DNA from: Nitrosomonas sp.
Lineage (GTDB): Bacteria > Pseudomonadota > Gammaproteobacteria > Burkholderiales > Nitrosomonadaceae
Direction: 5' to 3'
Assembly: GCA_021774205.1 (NCBI GenBank)
Contig: JAJFJI010000327.1
Span: forward strand, 1 to 12,004
DNA: 12,004 nucleotides
Positions within the stretch are counted from its first letter, which is position 1. Each line of letters starts with the position of its first letter. Shown piece after piece: positions 1-7,809 of the stretch. The position numbers were made by a program, and so were the translations under genes. Under the pieces are notes generated by a model, which worked only from the letters and a program-made list of their open reading frames with translations, ran no database searches and had not been told where the DNA came from.

Positions 1-866
1 AGATAAGTGTTATTGTGCTTAATGATAAGAAGCTTACCATAGCCGCGCAACCCACTGCCGCTATATACCACTTGCCCAGCAGCAGATGCCAACACAGGCT
101 GACCAGCTACGCCAGTTATCCTTACTCCTTTAGACTTGTCCGAAAAGCCTTCCAATAATTCACCATCAGTCGGCCACATCCAGTCAATATTAGAACTATT
201 TAATGTCGCACTGGAACCTTGATTTGGCGACTCTGGTGCATTCTCAATTCTGGTGGCTTGACTAGTTGCAGTTGCAACATCATGACTTATTAATGAAGAT
301 GGTGGCGCCATCAAAGCGGGATGAGCTAACCCCTGCAATTGAACTATCGCCTGATCCGAATACGGCAATACAAACCCCTTGGGTTCAGTTACTATTCGAG
401 CGCTTATCTCCCCCACATCACCTGCCAAATGAGGTCCCATTGCAGTTGTTTCTACAACAGGAAAATCTTTGCGCGACAACGCCATCGGCATAGGTTGCGT
501 TTGTTTGGAAGGCACCGACAGGCTGATCTGCTGCCCTAGCTCTATTGCAGCCGGATTAGAAATATCATTCCACTCCGCCAATTCTCTAAGGTTAATACCA
601 TGATCAAGTGCAATGCTATAAAGTGTGTCGCCACGTTGCACAACATATACCTGCTCTTGTTCGCCAGCCGTACTATCGGCAATGTCTAGAGGCGCCTGAG
701 ACTCGACTAAGGCACGATCAACGACTGGTGCAGAACGCTGTGTTGACGCGCAACCCACGATAACAAGACAAAGGATAATCAGCAATAAACGATATACTGG
801 TGCTAATTGCCTTGAAAACACGGCATCTCCAGGCGTTACTAATTGTTCGGTCGTACTAGCTACCAT
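1..866 (-). CDS. nlpD: NlpD-like LysM/M23 lipoprotein, activator of cell-wall amidases (3' end beyond window)
   Basis: The frame is open from ATG at 866 to base 1, giving 288 complete codons; the C-terminus is cut off by the window edge. A gggaga ribosome site lies just upstream. The product begins with a short basic stretch, a hydrophobic segment (about residues 27-38) and a lipobox ending VIVGC with Cys39, so it is probably an outer-membrane lipoprotein. A LysM peptidoglycan-binding domain follows at about 73-116 (QRGDTLYSIA), then a low-complexity linker, then an M23/LytM domain from about 225 (MWPTDGELLEGFSD, GYGKLLIIKHNNTYL). At the first metal-ligand site of active M23 enzymes (HxGxD), Ser245 and Arg249 replace His and Asp. 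In known NlpD and EnvC proteins, such degenerate domains activate amidases rather than cut the wall. The gene starts 18 bases after pcm, as in surE-pcm-nlpD-rpoS clusters. A generic M23 lipoprotein is the main alternative. Confidence 0.9.
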   Translation of the reverse strand, partial: MVASTTEQLVTPGDAVFSRQLAPVYRLLLIILCLVIVGCASTQRSAPVVDRALVESQAPLDIADSTAGEQEQVYVVQRGDTLYSIALDHGINLRELAEWNDISNPAAIELGQQISLSVPSKQTQPMPMALSRKDFPVVETTAMGPHLAGDVGEISARIVTEPKGFVLPYSDQAIVQLQGLAHPALMAPPSSLISHDVATATSQATRIENAPESPNQGSSATLNSSNIDWMWPTDGELLEGFSDKSKGVRITGVAGQPVLASAAGQVVYSGSGLRGYGKLLIIKHNNTY

Positions 867-884
867 TATAATCTCCCTGTGTCA

Positions 885-1520
885 CTACTTTCTCACGACA
901 CCAGACAGTATTGGCACAAAATTTACTGTTTCCAGGATAGTTTCATTGTAACTCTGGGGATGTCGTTCAATAACGCACAAACGTTGCTCCACACTCCCTT
1001 TTGGATAAACCATTCTACCGCCGACGACTAGCTGTTCCAGCAAAAAAGGCGGCACATGAACAGTCGCAGCAGTCATTATAATACCGTCAAACGGACCAGC
1101 CTCGGCTAAACCATGCATACCATCAGTATGCTTCAAATAAACGTTATTAACTTGCAATTCTTTTAACCGAATACGGGTTCGGGTCAGAAGTAAACCAACA
1201 CGTTCAAGTGAGTATACTTCGCGCGCAAGCTGCGCTAATACTGCCGTCTGATAACCACACCCAGTGCCAATCTCAAGCACCTTGTCAAGATCTGAATTTG
1301 CTCGCAACAGTTCACTCATCCGTCCGACCGTCCACGGACTTGAAATCGTTTGCCCGAAGTTAATTGGCAATGCATCATCATCATAAGCACGGCTCGCAAA
1401 TGCCTCCTCTACGAAGACATGCCGAGGCAAAGCACTCATAACTGCCAGCACCTTTTCGTCTGCGATACCTTGCGAACGTAACCGCTCAACCATACGCATG
1501 CGGGTCCGCTGCGAAGTCAT
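885..1520 (-). CDS. pcm: Protein-L-isoaspartate O-methyltransferase
   Basis: The enzyme transfers a methyl group from S-adenosylmethionine to L-isoaspartyl residues in aged proteins, starting their repair in the cytoplasm. The 211-residue product carries the family motifs: LPINFGQTISSP at about 51-62 with the conserved Ser60, and the SAM-binding loop VLEIGTGCGYQTA at about 81-93. It also has PFDGIIMTAA at about 143-152 and ends in the usual VNFVPILSG region. I chose ATG at 1520: a GGA lies 7-9 bases upstream, and the length matches the E. coli protein (208). A GTG at 1547 would add nine residues without a good ribosome site. It sits between surE (246-base gap) and nlpD (18-base gap), so pcm and nlpD are probably co-transcribed, perhaps from a promoter in 1521-1767, although no convincing one was found. 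Confidence 0.93.
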   Translation of the reverse strand: MTSQRTRMRMVERLRSQGIADEKVLAVMSALPRHVFVEEAFASRAYDDDALPINFGQTISSPWTVGRMSELLRANSDLDKVLEIGTGCGYQTAVLAQLAREVYSLERVGLLLTRTRIRLKELQVNNVYLKHTDGMHGLAEAGPFDGIIMTAATVHVPPFLLEQLVVGGRMVYPKGSVEQRLCVIERHPQSYNETILETVNFVPILSGVVRK

Positions 1521-1767
1521 CCCTATTCCATAATGACGAACTCTCACAAAACAATACCCATCAAATGTAATTTTTTTAACCTAAAAACAAAAGAAATATC
1601 CACGCTCAATTCTTTGCACCTGAAACTTTGGCATTTCCTCAAAATATTTGCGCACAAAAACACAGAAATTAACAAGCAATCACTGATGCATTACAAGAAA
1701 ATCCAAGATAACAACGCTACCTTTACATCAGACTCTCAAGGCTCTCAATTGAGTAACGTCTATATTA

Positions 1768-2508
1768 CTAATCCAGCCATGTTTTTACCAGATTCAATTG
1801 ATCATATTGTGTAAGATCTATCTGTAGTGGCGTAATTGATACACGATTATGCAAAACCGAAAAAAAATCTGTACCTTCACCCGCATCCTGTGCGGCACCT
1901 GCCGCACCAACCCAATATACGACGTTCCCACGCGGACTTTGTGATTTAATCACGCCTTCTGCTTTGTGACGGCGACCAAGTCGGGTCACATCAATCCCCT
2001 GCAATTGATCGTACCTAACATCTGGCACGTTAATATTGAGCAATATTGGCGCTTTAATTTTATTTTGAACAAAACGTTCAACCATATCCACTATCACGCG
2101 TGACGCAGTCAAAAAATTTCCATCTGACACGTCTGCTAGTGACACTGCCAAAGAAGGAATCCCCAATAAAAAACCTTCAGTCGCCGCAGCTACTGTTCCA
2201 GAATATATCGTATCATCTCCCATGTTAGCGCCATCATTGACACCGGATATCACCATATCAGGGAGTACATCGAGCATGCCGGTAACTGCCAAATGCACGC
2301 AATCTGTTGGCGTACCATTGACATAAAAAAAACCATTATGGGATTTGTGTAAACTAAGCGGACGATCTAACGTTAATGAATTACTGGAACCACTACGGTC
2401 ACGTTCAGGCGCAACTACAATAATATCTGCAACGTGAGAAAGTGTTTCAGCAAGACAAATTAAACCTGGCGCAAAATATCCATCATCATTACTGAGCAAT
2501 ATGCGCAT
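1768..2508 (-). CDS. surE: 5'/3'-nucleotidase SurE
   Basis: SurE is a metal-dependent phosphatase that acts on 5' and 3' nucleoside monophosphates and is linked to stationary-phase survival. The 246-residue protein opens with the signature MRILLSNDDGYFAPG, whose Asp8 and Asp9 bind the metal. It continues with VAPERDRSGSSNS, which supplies Ser39, then GTPTDCVHLA, and SGVNDGANMGDDTIYSG with Asn91. These are the metal and active-site residues known for the family, and the length is normal. The ATG at 2508 is fixed by the N-terminal signature, although its ribosome site is weak (only GAG directly before the start). It lies downstream of tRNA-Pro and is the first gene of the surE-pcm-nlpD group. 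Confidence 0.96.
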   Translation of the reverse strand: MRILLSNDDGYFAPGLICLAETLSHVADIIVVAPERDRSGSSNSLTLDRPLSLHKSHNGFFYVNGTPTDCVHLAVTGMLDVLPDMVISGVNDGANMGDDTIYSGTVAAATEGFLLGIPSLAVSLADVSDGNFLTASRVIVDMVERFVQNKIKAPILLNINVPDVRYDQLQGIDVTRLGRRHKAEGVIKSQSPRGNVVYWVGAAGAAQDAGEGTDFFSVLHNRVSITPLQIDLTQYDQLNLVKTWLD

Positions 2509-2616
2509 CTCAAAAACTTTATAATTATTAACGCGTACTTTCGGATTAAAGAAACTGCGGACGCAATGCAGCTTTTATTCTCGCCAACTTATGTTGTATT
2601 AACTCAGCGGATTTGA

Positions 2617-2694
<78 letters not shown>

Positions 2695-2703
2695 AACTTA
2701 CGG

Positions 2704-2731
2704 ATTATAGCAAACATGCTTTGATATTAAA
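2704..2731 (-). promoter_or_regulatory. Extended -10 promoter of tRNA-Pro
   Basis: The minus strand reads TGCTATAAT at 2712-2704, a perfect TATAAT with the extended TGn element. A weak -35 (TTTAAT, 2731-2726) lies 16 bases upstream. The -10 ends nine bases before the mature tRNA 5' end, so the transcript would need only a leader of a few bases. This suggests the tRNA is transcribed on its own as well as by read-through from merR. Confidence 0.7.
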
Positions 2732-2758
2732 AACTCGGTAAAAATAGTTCGTAGTTAA

Positions 2759-3142
2759 TCAAGAACGTAACAACGAAATAACACCGCTAATCTCATTTTT
2801 TAACTGTGCCAGTTCAACTGAAGCAGGGGCATTAATCATTGGGGCAGCATTCTTGACCGACTGTATTTCATATTTTTTCCGGCCTAATTGGTTACGCGCA
2901 CCATTTATGGTAAAACCCTGATCATACAGTAACTCACGAATTCGTCGAATAAGTAATACCTCTTGAGGCTGATAGTAGCGCCGGTTTCCCCGGCGCTTGA
3001 CCGGTTTTAACTGCACAAATTCCTGTTCCCAATACCGTAACACATGTGGCTTGACACCACACAGTTCACCAACCTCTCCAATCGTAAAGTACCGTTTTGT
3101 GGGAATAGGAGGAAATGTATTACTTTGTATGCTGTTTTCCAT
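2759..3142 (-). CDS. MerR-family transcriptional regulator (ihfA-linked)
   Basis: This is a 127-residue DNA-binding protein with a MerR-type winged helix-turn-helix at about residues 18-86. Its key motifs are YFTIGEVGELCGVKPHVLRY, then WEQEF, a basic wing RRGNRRYY, and a recognition of secondary helices ending in INGARNQL. A short C-terminal helix (about 108-126) could form the coiled-coil dimer interface. There is no cysteine pattern of a metal sensor, and the C-terminal part is too short for a drug-binding domain. Its start overlaps the end of ihfA by 23 bases in another frame, so the two genes are probably translationally coupled. The ihfA-merR-tRNA-Pro order is widespread in proteobacteria, but the target of this regulator is not known to me. 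Family membership is certain; the function is not. Confidence 0.93.
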   Translation of the reverse strand: MENSIQSNTFPPIPTKRYFTIGEVGELCGVKPHVLRYWEQEFVQLKPVKRRGNRRYYQPQEVLLIRRIRELLYDQGFTINGARNQLGRKKYEIQSVKNAAPMINAPASVELAQLKNEISGVISLLRS

Positions 3143-3428
3143 GATAGTTTTTTTCTACCATCTCTTTGAGTTTTTGGCTGGCATGAAATGTAACGACACG
3201 GCGCGCCGTAATCGGAATCTCCTCGCCAGTTTTTGGATTGCGACCAGGGCGTTGTGGTTTGGCACGTAATTGAAAATTACCAAAACCTGAAAGTTTAACG
3301 CCCTCACCATTTTGAAGCGCTGCTCGCACTTCCTCATAAAAGGACTCAACCATGTCTTTAGCTTCACGCTTATTAAGTCCCACATTTTCAAACAATAAGT
3401 CTGCTAGTTCAGCTTTTGTTAATGCCAT
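3120..3428 (-). CDS. ihfA: Integration host factor subunit alpha
   Basis: IHF-alpha pairs with IHF-beta to bind and sharply bend DNA in the nucleoid, supporting transcription control, replication and recombination. The 102-residue protein starts MALTKAELADLLFENVGLNK and carries VKLSGFGNFQLR. The DNA-binding arm RPGRNPKTGEEIPITARRV contains Pro65, the intercalating proline of the alpha subunit. The alpha assignment rests on this overall match to IHF-alpha rather than HU or IHF-beta. A TGGGGA ribosome site precedes the ATG. It is separated from pheT by 188 bases, unlike E. coli, where ihfA is tightly coupled to pheT, so it may have its own promoter. I found no clear promoter or IHF site there. 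The MerR-family gene overlaps its 3' end. Confidence 0.96.
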   Translation of the reverse strand: MALTKAELADLLFENVGLNKREAKDMVESFYEEVRAALQNGEGVKLSGFGNFQLRAKPQRPGRNPKTGEEIPITARRVVTFHASQKLKEMVEKNYHGKQHTK

Positions 3429-3616
3429 GTATTCCCCACTTGATTATTAATCTTTGTGCTTGCCAGTTTTTTATGTGCTTACAAAGCAGTCACATATTTT
3501 ATTGCTGGCACTATTTTTAATATTTCATTTAATGGGTAAATAGTCACTTGCAGAACAGATACCATTCTACTTAATCTAAGCAACTTATAAACGCCGAAAT
3601 ACAAATGAAATTATTG

Positions 3617-5986
3617 TTAATTCCGCAATTTTGCTCCAAATTTACGCTCGAGAGTATTAATCAAGCTTGTAACAACAAAATCTGCATCTTGATCGGTCAA
3701 TGTTTTCTCAGTATCTTGCAATAAGATACGGAATGCAAGACTTTTTTTATCTTCTCCTACACCTTTTCCACGATAAATATCAAACAAAGAAATTTCTGAA
3801 ATAATCGAAATCTTTTCTGCGTACATGCACGCCAAAATAGATTGTGTATTAATATGGTTCGACACAATAACCGCGATATCACGTCGTATCGGGGGATATT
3901 TTGAAATATCTTGTGCCGCAGGTAACGATCTTGTCACCAAAGTATCCAGATGCAGCTCAAACAAAACAGCAGCCTTTAACAAACCATACTTACTTTGCCA
4001 GCGAGGATGCAATTCTCCAATCCAGCCAGCTTTTTGGTTGTTGATAATGACGCAGGCAGTTTTACCGGGATGCAACGCTGGATGAGAAGCCGCTTCAAAA
4101 TGAATATTACTTGGCCAACATAAGGTCTCAATATCGGCCTTGACATCATAAAAATCAATGGCACGGGAAGACATCCCCCATTGCTCGGGAACAACATCAC
4201 CATAACAGAGGCCAGCTAGATTTTCTATCTGTATGTTACTGTTATTATCATCTCGAAGAAAACAACAACCGATCTCAAATAAACGTATTCTGACCTGTTT
4301 ACGATTTAGATTGAATTGAAGGTTAGCGATTAATCCGCCAATTAAGCTGCTGCGCATAACGCTCATGTGACTGGCAATGGGATTCTTTAAAGCAATAGGC
4401 GCTTTGTTGCCAGAGAAATCAGATTCCCAAGCAGTATCTACAAAAGCATAATTGATAACTTCCTGATAATCACGCGCAGTGAGAATTTGTCGAAACTGTG
4501 ATTTATTCTGAACTGTTTCAGTGGCGGGCAGCATAGTGAAACTGCTATTAGGCGCTCTGGCAGAAATATGATCATACCCAAAAATACGCGCCACCTCTTC
4601 AATAAAATCTTCTTCAATTGCAAGATCAAATCGATAAGAAGGCGGTATCACATAGAATGTATCTCCATCACTAGTAAAATCAAATCCTAGACGCCGGAAA
4701 AATCCAGCTATCTGTTGTTTATCAATATTAATACCTAAAACACGCTTTACACGACTTACACGCACGTTAACAGATGATCGTTGTGGCAATTCACTTTTAA
4801 CTTCAGTAATCGGGCCTGACTTACCACCACAAATTTTAATGATCAAATTTGTAGCGCGCTCCAATACATCCCGTGTTGCTGCGAAATCAACGCCGCGCTC
4901 GAAACGGTGCGATGAATCAGAACCAAACCCCAGATAAAATGACTTGCCACTGATTATAGCTGGATCAAAGAAAGCACTTTCTAAAAAAATATCTGTTGTT
5001 TCATCTATCACGCCACTATTCATACCACCCATAATTCCCGCCAGGGCAAGTGGCCCTTTTTGGTCAGCAATCAAAAGCATATCAGGCTGCAAATTCAACT
5101 GATGACCGTTTAGAAGTTGCATATGCTCACCCGCTCTTGCATTGCGTACTTGAATCGATCCAGTCACTTTCGCCAAATCAAAAGCATGCATCGGCTGGCC
5201 AGTCTCTAACATGACATAGTTTGTCACATCTACTACGGGATTGATTGGACGGATTCCACTCCGCTCAAGACGACGCACTATCCATGAGGGTGTCAGCACA
5301 TCAAGATGAATCCCTCGAACGACCCTACCGCAATAAAGCGGGCAAGCAACAGGTTCAGCAACATGCACCGCCAAGCACTCATCAATCTCATTAAAAGCGG
5401 GCTCATTCTTAGATGGCGAGAACGCTGAATCAGTAATTGCAGCCACCTCTCGCGCCACACCAACCAATCCAAGACAATCAGCACGATTGGGGGTCAATGA
5501 AAGCGAAAATATTTTGTCTTCAAGCGCATAATATTTCCGAAAATCTTCACCTATTGGCGCATCACAAGGAAGTAACAATAAACCATCAGTCACATCACTT
5601 AAACCCAGCTCTTTAGTGGAACACAACATCCCGTGAGAGTCTACGCCTCGTAATTTTGCTTTTTTAATAACAATTTCAGGTAACCGCGCACCAATCAGCG
5701 CACAGGGAACTTTTACACCGGCTTGAACATTTGATGCGCCACAAACAATTTGCAATGGCTTATCATTTTCATCTATGCCGGCATCAACAGAACAAATATT
5801 TAAACGGTCTGCAGTTGGGTGTTTTTCAACTGACAGTACTTCCGCTACAACGACCTTATCAAAATTTGGCGCAACAGGTTCAAGGGCTTCCACTTCCAAA
5901 CCCGCCATGGTTAACAAATACGCCAATTCATCACCCGAGCATGGCGGGTTAACCAATGTACGAAGCCAATTTTCAGAAAATTTCAT
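3617..5986 (-). CDS. pheT: Phenylalanine--tRNA ligase beta subunit
   Basis: PheT forms the alpha2-beta2 phenylalanyl-tRNA synthetase with PheS. The beta chain holds the editing site and binds tRNA. The 789-residue length is close to E. coli (795). Domains in order are: an EMAP-like tRNA-binding domain at about 39-150 (VEKHPTADRLNICSVDAG, VCGASNVQAG), the B3/B4 editing domain at about 215-370 (NPVVDVTNYVMLETGQPMHA), and the B5 domain at about 400-475. A catalytically inactive class II-like core follows, then the C-terminal FDX-ACB anticodon-binding domain from about 695 (KYPPIRRDIAVIV). The ATG at 5986 gives the normal MKFSENWLRTLV N-terminus. It starts 38 bases after pheS, so the two are one transcription unit. 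Confidence 0.97.
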   Translation of the reverse strand: MKFSENWLRTLVNPPCSGDELAYLLTMAGLEVEALEPVAPNFDKVVVAEVLSVEKHPTADRLNICSVDAGIDENDKPLQIVCGASNVQAGVKVPCALIGARLPEIVIKKAKLRGVDSHGMLCSTKELGLSDVTDGLLLLPCDAPIGEDFRKYYALEDKIFSLSLTPNRADCLGLVGVAREVAAITDSAFSPSKNEPAFNEIDECLAVHVAEPVACPLYCGRVVRGIHLDVLTPSWIVRRLERSGIRPINPVVDVTNYVMLETGQPMHAFDLAKVTGSIQVRNARAGEHMQLLNGHQLNLQPDMLLIADQKGPLALAGIMGGMNSGVIDETTDIFLESAFFDPAIISGKSFYLGFGSDSSHRFERGVDFAATRDVLERATNLIIKICGGKSGPITEVKSELPQRSSVNVRVSRVKRVLGINIDKQQIAGFFRRLGFDFTSDGDTFYVIPPSYRFDLAIEEDFIEEVARIFGYDHISARAPNSSFTMLPATETVQNKSQFRQILTARDYQEVINYAFVDTAWESDFSGNKAPIALKNPIASHMSVMRSSLIGGLIANLQFNLNRKQVRIRLFEIGCCFLRDDNNSNIQIENLAGLCYGDVVPEQWGMSSRAIDFYDVKADIETLCWPSNIHFEAASHPALHPGKTACVIINNQKAGWIGELHPRWQSKYGLLKAAVLFELHLDTLVTRSLPAAQDISKYPPIRRDIAVIVSNHINTQSILACMYAEKISIISEISLFDIYRGKGVGEDKKSLAFRILLQDTEKTLTDQDADFVVTSLINTLERKFGAKLRN

Positions 5987-6024
5987 GAGGAATCTCTAAG
6001 TTACGACGAATTATCTAAGGATAT

Positions 6025-7044
6025 TCAGCCAAATTGTTTCAAAAAACGTAAATCATTTTCAAAGAATAGCCTTAAATCATTCACACCATATCGCAGCATG
6101 GTCAGCCTTTCTGCACCCATGCCAAAAGCAAAACCAATGTTTTCTTCACTATCAATATTGACATACTTTAAAACATTGGGATGCACCATCCCGCAACCCA
6201 GCACCTCCAACCACCCAGTATGGCTACATACTCGACAACCTTTTCCATGACACATCACACAACCAATATCCATTTCAGCAGATGGTTCTGTAAAAGGAAA
6301 GAATGAAGGACGGAAACGTACAGGCAAATCTTCCCGCTCAAAAAACTTTTCCATAAAGTCTGCTAACACGCCCTTTAATGCAGAGAAACTAACTTGATCA
6401 TCAATCCACAGCCCTTCTACCTGATGAAACATTGGCGTATGTGTAACATCGGAATCACAACGGTAAACGCGCCCTGGTGCAATTAATTTTAGCGGCGGAT
6501 TATGCTTTTGCATATAATGAATCTGTACTGGTGATGTATGGGTCCGCAAAAGACCCCCATTTTCAACGTAAAACGTATCATGCATTGCCCGCGCAGGATG
6601 ATTCTCGGGAATATTCAGCGCCGTAAAATTAAAAAAATCAGTTTCTATCTCTGGACCAGAAGCCACTGCAAAACCAAGCGAATGAAACAGTGATTCAATA
6701 CGATTCATCGTGCGAGTGATAGGGTGCAATCCACCGACACCTACTCCTCTTCCAGGCATCGTTACATCCAGCGCTTCCGCTGATAATTGCGCCTCCATTT
6801 TTTCTTCTTGAATAGCCTGACGGCGACGATTTAGGGCCACTTCGAACTGCTGTTTTGCCTGATTTATCCGGCTCCCCATAATTGGGCGATCTTCTGGCGC
6901 AAGCTTGCCTAAACCTTTCAATAATTCAGTAAGTACGCCGCCTTTACCAAGGTAACGCGCTTTAACCTGTTCCAGTTCAATAGCATTATCTATGCTATCA
7001 AGTATGGTTATTGCTTCGGTTATAATTTCGTCCAAGTCTTTCAT
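6025..7044 (-). CDS. pheS: Phenylalanine--tRNA ligase alpha subunit
   Basis: PheS is the catalytic chain of phenylalanyl-tRNA synthetase. The 339-residue protein has an N-terminal coiled-coil arm (about 1-90) that contacts tRNA. The class II core follows, with GGLHPITRTMNRIE (motif 1 region), GRVYRCDSDVTHTPMFHQVE at about 191-210 (motif 2) and GFAFGMGAERLTMLRYG (motif 3). It ends in the usual FFENDLRFLKQF. A CxxC-x4-CxxC cluster (Cys262, 265, 270, 273) sits between FTEPSAE and GWLEVLGCGMVHP; E. coli has a short loop without cysteines there. The start at 7044 is well bounded because an in-frame TAA lies three codons upstream, yet no good ribosome site is visible. A 390-base gap with a terminator separates it from rplT, so it probably has its own promoter. 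Confidence 0.97.
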   Translation of the reverse strand: MKDLDEIITEAITILDSIDNAIELEQVKARYLGKGGVLTELLKGLGKLAPEDRPIMGSRINQAKQQFEVALNRRRQAIQEEKMEAQLSAEALDVTMPGRGVGVGGLHPITRTMNRIESLFHSLGFAVASGPEIETDFFNFTALNIPENHPARAMHDTFYVENGGLLRTHTSPVQIHYMQKHNPPLKLIAPGRVYRCDSDVTHTPMFHQVEGLWIDDQVSFSALKGVLADFMEKFFEREDLPVRFRPSFFPFTEPSAEMDIGCVMCHGKGCRVCSHTGWLEVLGCGMVHPNVLKYVNIDSEENIGFAFGMGAERLTMLRYGVNDLRLFFENDLRFLKQFG

Positions 7045-7279
7045 ACTAATTTATATAACGTATCAACGACACTTGTTTTCTATTTACTCAGCACCGCTAC
7101 AAATAGCGATTATTGCATTTATCTTTTCAGCATCTTTGACTGATCTTCATTCAGAATAACCTCAACGTAGCCTTGCCAAGCCTGCGGGATTCTTTAATCA
7201 AACCACCAAATTCACTATAAATCGCTACGAAATAATTCCTAACCGACAGGAATGCTTAATAAACTATGGGTAGCCTGGC

Positions 7280-7309
7280 ATTCAACGGCCGAACGGCCAC
7301 TACTTGAAT
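7280..7309 (-). other. Bulged hairpin in the pheS leader
   Basis: The minus strand can fold ATTCAA against TTGAAT, with an inner TGGCC/GGCCG stem closed by a GTTC loop; a GTAG bulge separates the two stems on the 5' side. The GC-rich inner stem makes it stable, but no U-tract follows, so it is not a terminator. Its role is unknown; it could be part of the pheST mRNA leader or a protein-binding site. Confidence 0.45.
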
Positions 7310-7342
7310 AGCAAAGCACTTAACGGTAAAAACAAAACTTAG

Positions 7343-7391
7343 TCAAACAAGAAAAGGGAGGCTGAGGCTCCTTCCCCCTCGACCTCCCTCT
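7343..7391 (-). terminator. Intrinsic terminator after rplT
   Basis: On the minus strand AGAGGGAGG (7391-7383) pairs with CCTCCCTTT (7361-7353), nine pairs with one G-U. An inner GAGG/CCTC stem extends the hairpin. TTTTCTTGTT follows at once. It begins about 44 bases after the rplT stop, so it should end most infC-rpmI-rplT transcripts and leave pheST to another promoter, unless it is regulated as an attenuator. Confidence 0.85.
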
Positions 7392-7434
7392 ATCATATAT
7401 TAACTATATCTGAGTAGTAGTTTTACAGTTAACT

Positions 7435-7794
7435 CTAATTTCCCAAGCTGGCTTTGGCCTGCTCAGCAATTTTTGCAAAAGCAGGCTTATCAAACACAGC
7501 CAGATCAGCAAGCACTTTGCGATCTACTTCGACACATGCTTTTTTCAAACCATTCATGAAAACACTATAAGATAAACCACATTCACGTGCTGCGGCATTA
7601 ATACGCGCAATCCATAAGGCTCGAAACTGACGCTTGCGTTGACGTCGATCTCGATATGCATATTGCCCTGCCTTCATTACTGCCTGCTTGGCAACACGAT
7701 ATACATTTTTTCGTCGACCTCGATAGCCTTTGGCTAGACTCAGAATTTTTTTATGACGTGCGTGGGCTGTTACACCACGTTTTACTCTTGGCAT
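7435..7794 (-). CDS. rplT: 50S ribosomal protein L20
   Basis: L20 binds 23S rRNA early in assembly of the large ribosomal subunit. The 119-residue basic protein starts MPRVKRGVTAHARHKKIL and carries AKGYRGRRKNVYRVAKQAV, then YAYRDRRQRKRQFRALWI and the C-terminal globular part RINAAARECGLSYSVFMNGL. All are standard for the family, whose usual length is 118. A GGGAG ribosome site precedes the ATG. It starts 15 bases after rpmI. In E. coli, L20 represses translation of rpmI and rplT by binding the leader of this mRNA. Whether that holds here is not shown by the sequence, although a structured RNA precedes rpmI. The gene is followed by a strong terminator. Confidence 0.97.
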   Translation of the reverse strand: MPRVKRGVTAHARHKKILSLAKGYRGRRKNVYRVAKQAVMKAGQYAYRDRRQRKRQFRALWIARINAAARECGLSYSVFMNGLKKACVEVDRKVLADLAVFDKPAFAKIAEQAKASLGN

Positions 7795-7809
7795 TGTTTT
7801 TCTCCCTCT

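Larger units (their letters stand above)
7045..7434. other. 390-base intergenic leader between rplT and pheS
   Basis: No gene is supported here on either strand. On the minus strand it holds a strong terminator close to rplT and a bulged hairpin at 7280-7309, both listed separately. A possible -10 (TATAGT, 7219-7214) has only a poor -35 (TTAGGA, 18-base spacing), so it is a weak promoter candidate for pheST. I searched the minus strand for a phenylalanine-rich leader peptide like E. coli pheM and found none; the short frames present lack Phe runs and ribosome sites. Confidence 0.6.

Noticed and set aside
266..539. Two overlapping plus-strand frames at the start of the window.
   Set aside because: They lie fully antisense to the nlpD linker and show no domain or ribosome site.
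1521..1547. GTG at 1547 as the start of pcm.
   Set aside because: It adds nine unconserved residues and has no well-spaced ribosome site; ATG at 1520 fits the family length.
1533..1814. A 93-codon plus-strand open frame between pcm and surE.
   Set aside because: It is low-complexity, rich in Asn, Lys and Thr as expected from AT-rich DNA, lacks a ribosome site, and runs into the 3' end of surE on the other strand.
2555..2571. CTGC/GCAG hairpin between tRNA-Pro and surE as a terminator of the tRNA.
   Set aside because: Only four pairs, with an interrupted T-run (TTTCTTT); too weak to call.
2748..2768. GTTC/GAAC inverted repeat at the end of the MerR-family gene followed by TATTTTT.
   Set aside because: Only four pairs around a 12-base loop; likely chance in AT-rich DNA.
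3429..3616. IHF-binding site for ihfA autoregulation.
   Set aside because: No stretch fits the WATCAA-N4-TTR consensus without several mismatches.
7338..7396. A 17-codon minus-strand frame overlapping the terminator after rplT, considered as a pheM-like leader peptide.
   Set aside because: It has one Phe codon only, no ribosome site, and its whole sequence is explained by the terminator hairpin.
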